Source: Brachyspira sp. G79
GTDB lineage: Bacteria > Spirochaetota > Brachyspiria > Brachyspirales > Brachyspiraceae
Direction: 5' to 3'
DNA length: 32,096 nucleotides
Assembly: GCF_002379365.1 (NCBI RefSeq)
Contig: NZ_JQIU01000008.1
Location: forward strand, 1,771,970 to 1,804,065
In this document: piece by piece, positions 32,081-32,096 of the stretch
Layout of the letters: every line of letters starts with the position of its first letter
Numbering within the stretch: the stretch's first letter is position 1
Made by a program: the position numbers and the translations under genes
The notes under the pieces: generated by a model
What the model was told of the DNA's origin: nothing
The model's input: only the letters and a program-made list of their open reading frames with translations
Databases searched by the model: none

Positions 32081-32096
32081 TATAAATAACTTTATT

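Overview
The window is chromosomal DNA from a spirochaete, most likely a Brachyspira species. The basis is very AT-rich DNA with Lys/Asn/Ile-rich proteins, a FlaB-type periplasmic flagellin, many signal-peptide or lipobox envelope proteins, and a dispersed family of GC-richer degenerate repeats in an otherwise AT-rich background. The genus call is recognition, not a database result. The region is mostly core genome; I see no phage, transposase or CRISPR array.

Layout. 1-1980: a heptamer tandem repeat, a lipoprotein gene interrupted by one stop codon, its terminator, and a 346-bp element with inverted ends. 1982-6134: a hotdog thioesterase (-), then a plus-strand run YtxH-like / DUF948-like / SurA-like / outer-membrane protein, then an M50 metalloprotease (-). 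6331-10413 (-): a frameshifted rhodanese, a frameshifted exported protein, a MAF-type flagellin glycosyltransferase, an M15 carboxypeptidase and tRNA-Val(UAC). 10739-13936 (+): an unknown 430-aa protein, an FlgN-like flagellar chaperone behind a sigma-28 promoter, and a zinc alcohol dehydrogenase. 14052-18895 (-): a MATE pump behind a palindromic promoter, a YugP-like Zn peptidase, a broken repeat-containing lipoprotein and an M28/glutaminyl-cyclase-like lipoprotein, with repeat elements between them. 19189-20025: flaB with a long structured leader. 20471-30044: trmL (-), a class III cyclase, a SurA-like lipoprotein plus infB, a lipoprotein / outer-membrane protein / outer-membrane protein cassette, and purM-purN. 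30049-32096 (-): two Spy/CpxP-like periplasmic proteins, an ECF sigma factor and its zinc-binding anti-sigma factor.

The most interesting system is the last one. Both Spy-like genes are preceded by nearly identical ECF-type promoters (GGAACTTTTA, then CGTCTAA, with 17 nt between GGAAC and CGTC), and sigma and anti-sigma lie downstream with an ATGA overlap. This predicts a self-amplifying envelope-stress circuit whose sensors or effectors are Spy-like chaperones.

The second theme is broken reading frames. Three genes each regain a sensible full-length protein if one base is added to an A/T homopolymer (3389-3395, 6466-6472, 6905-6910). A fourth carries two compensating shifts, and a fifth has a single TAA. 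Homopolymer errors in the assembly, real slippage or phase variation, and gene decay are all possible; the sequence alone cannot decide between them.
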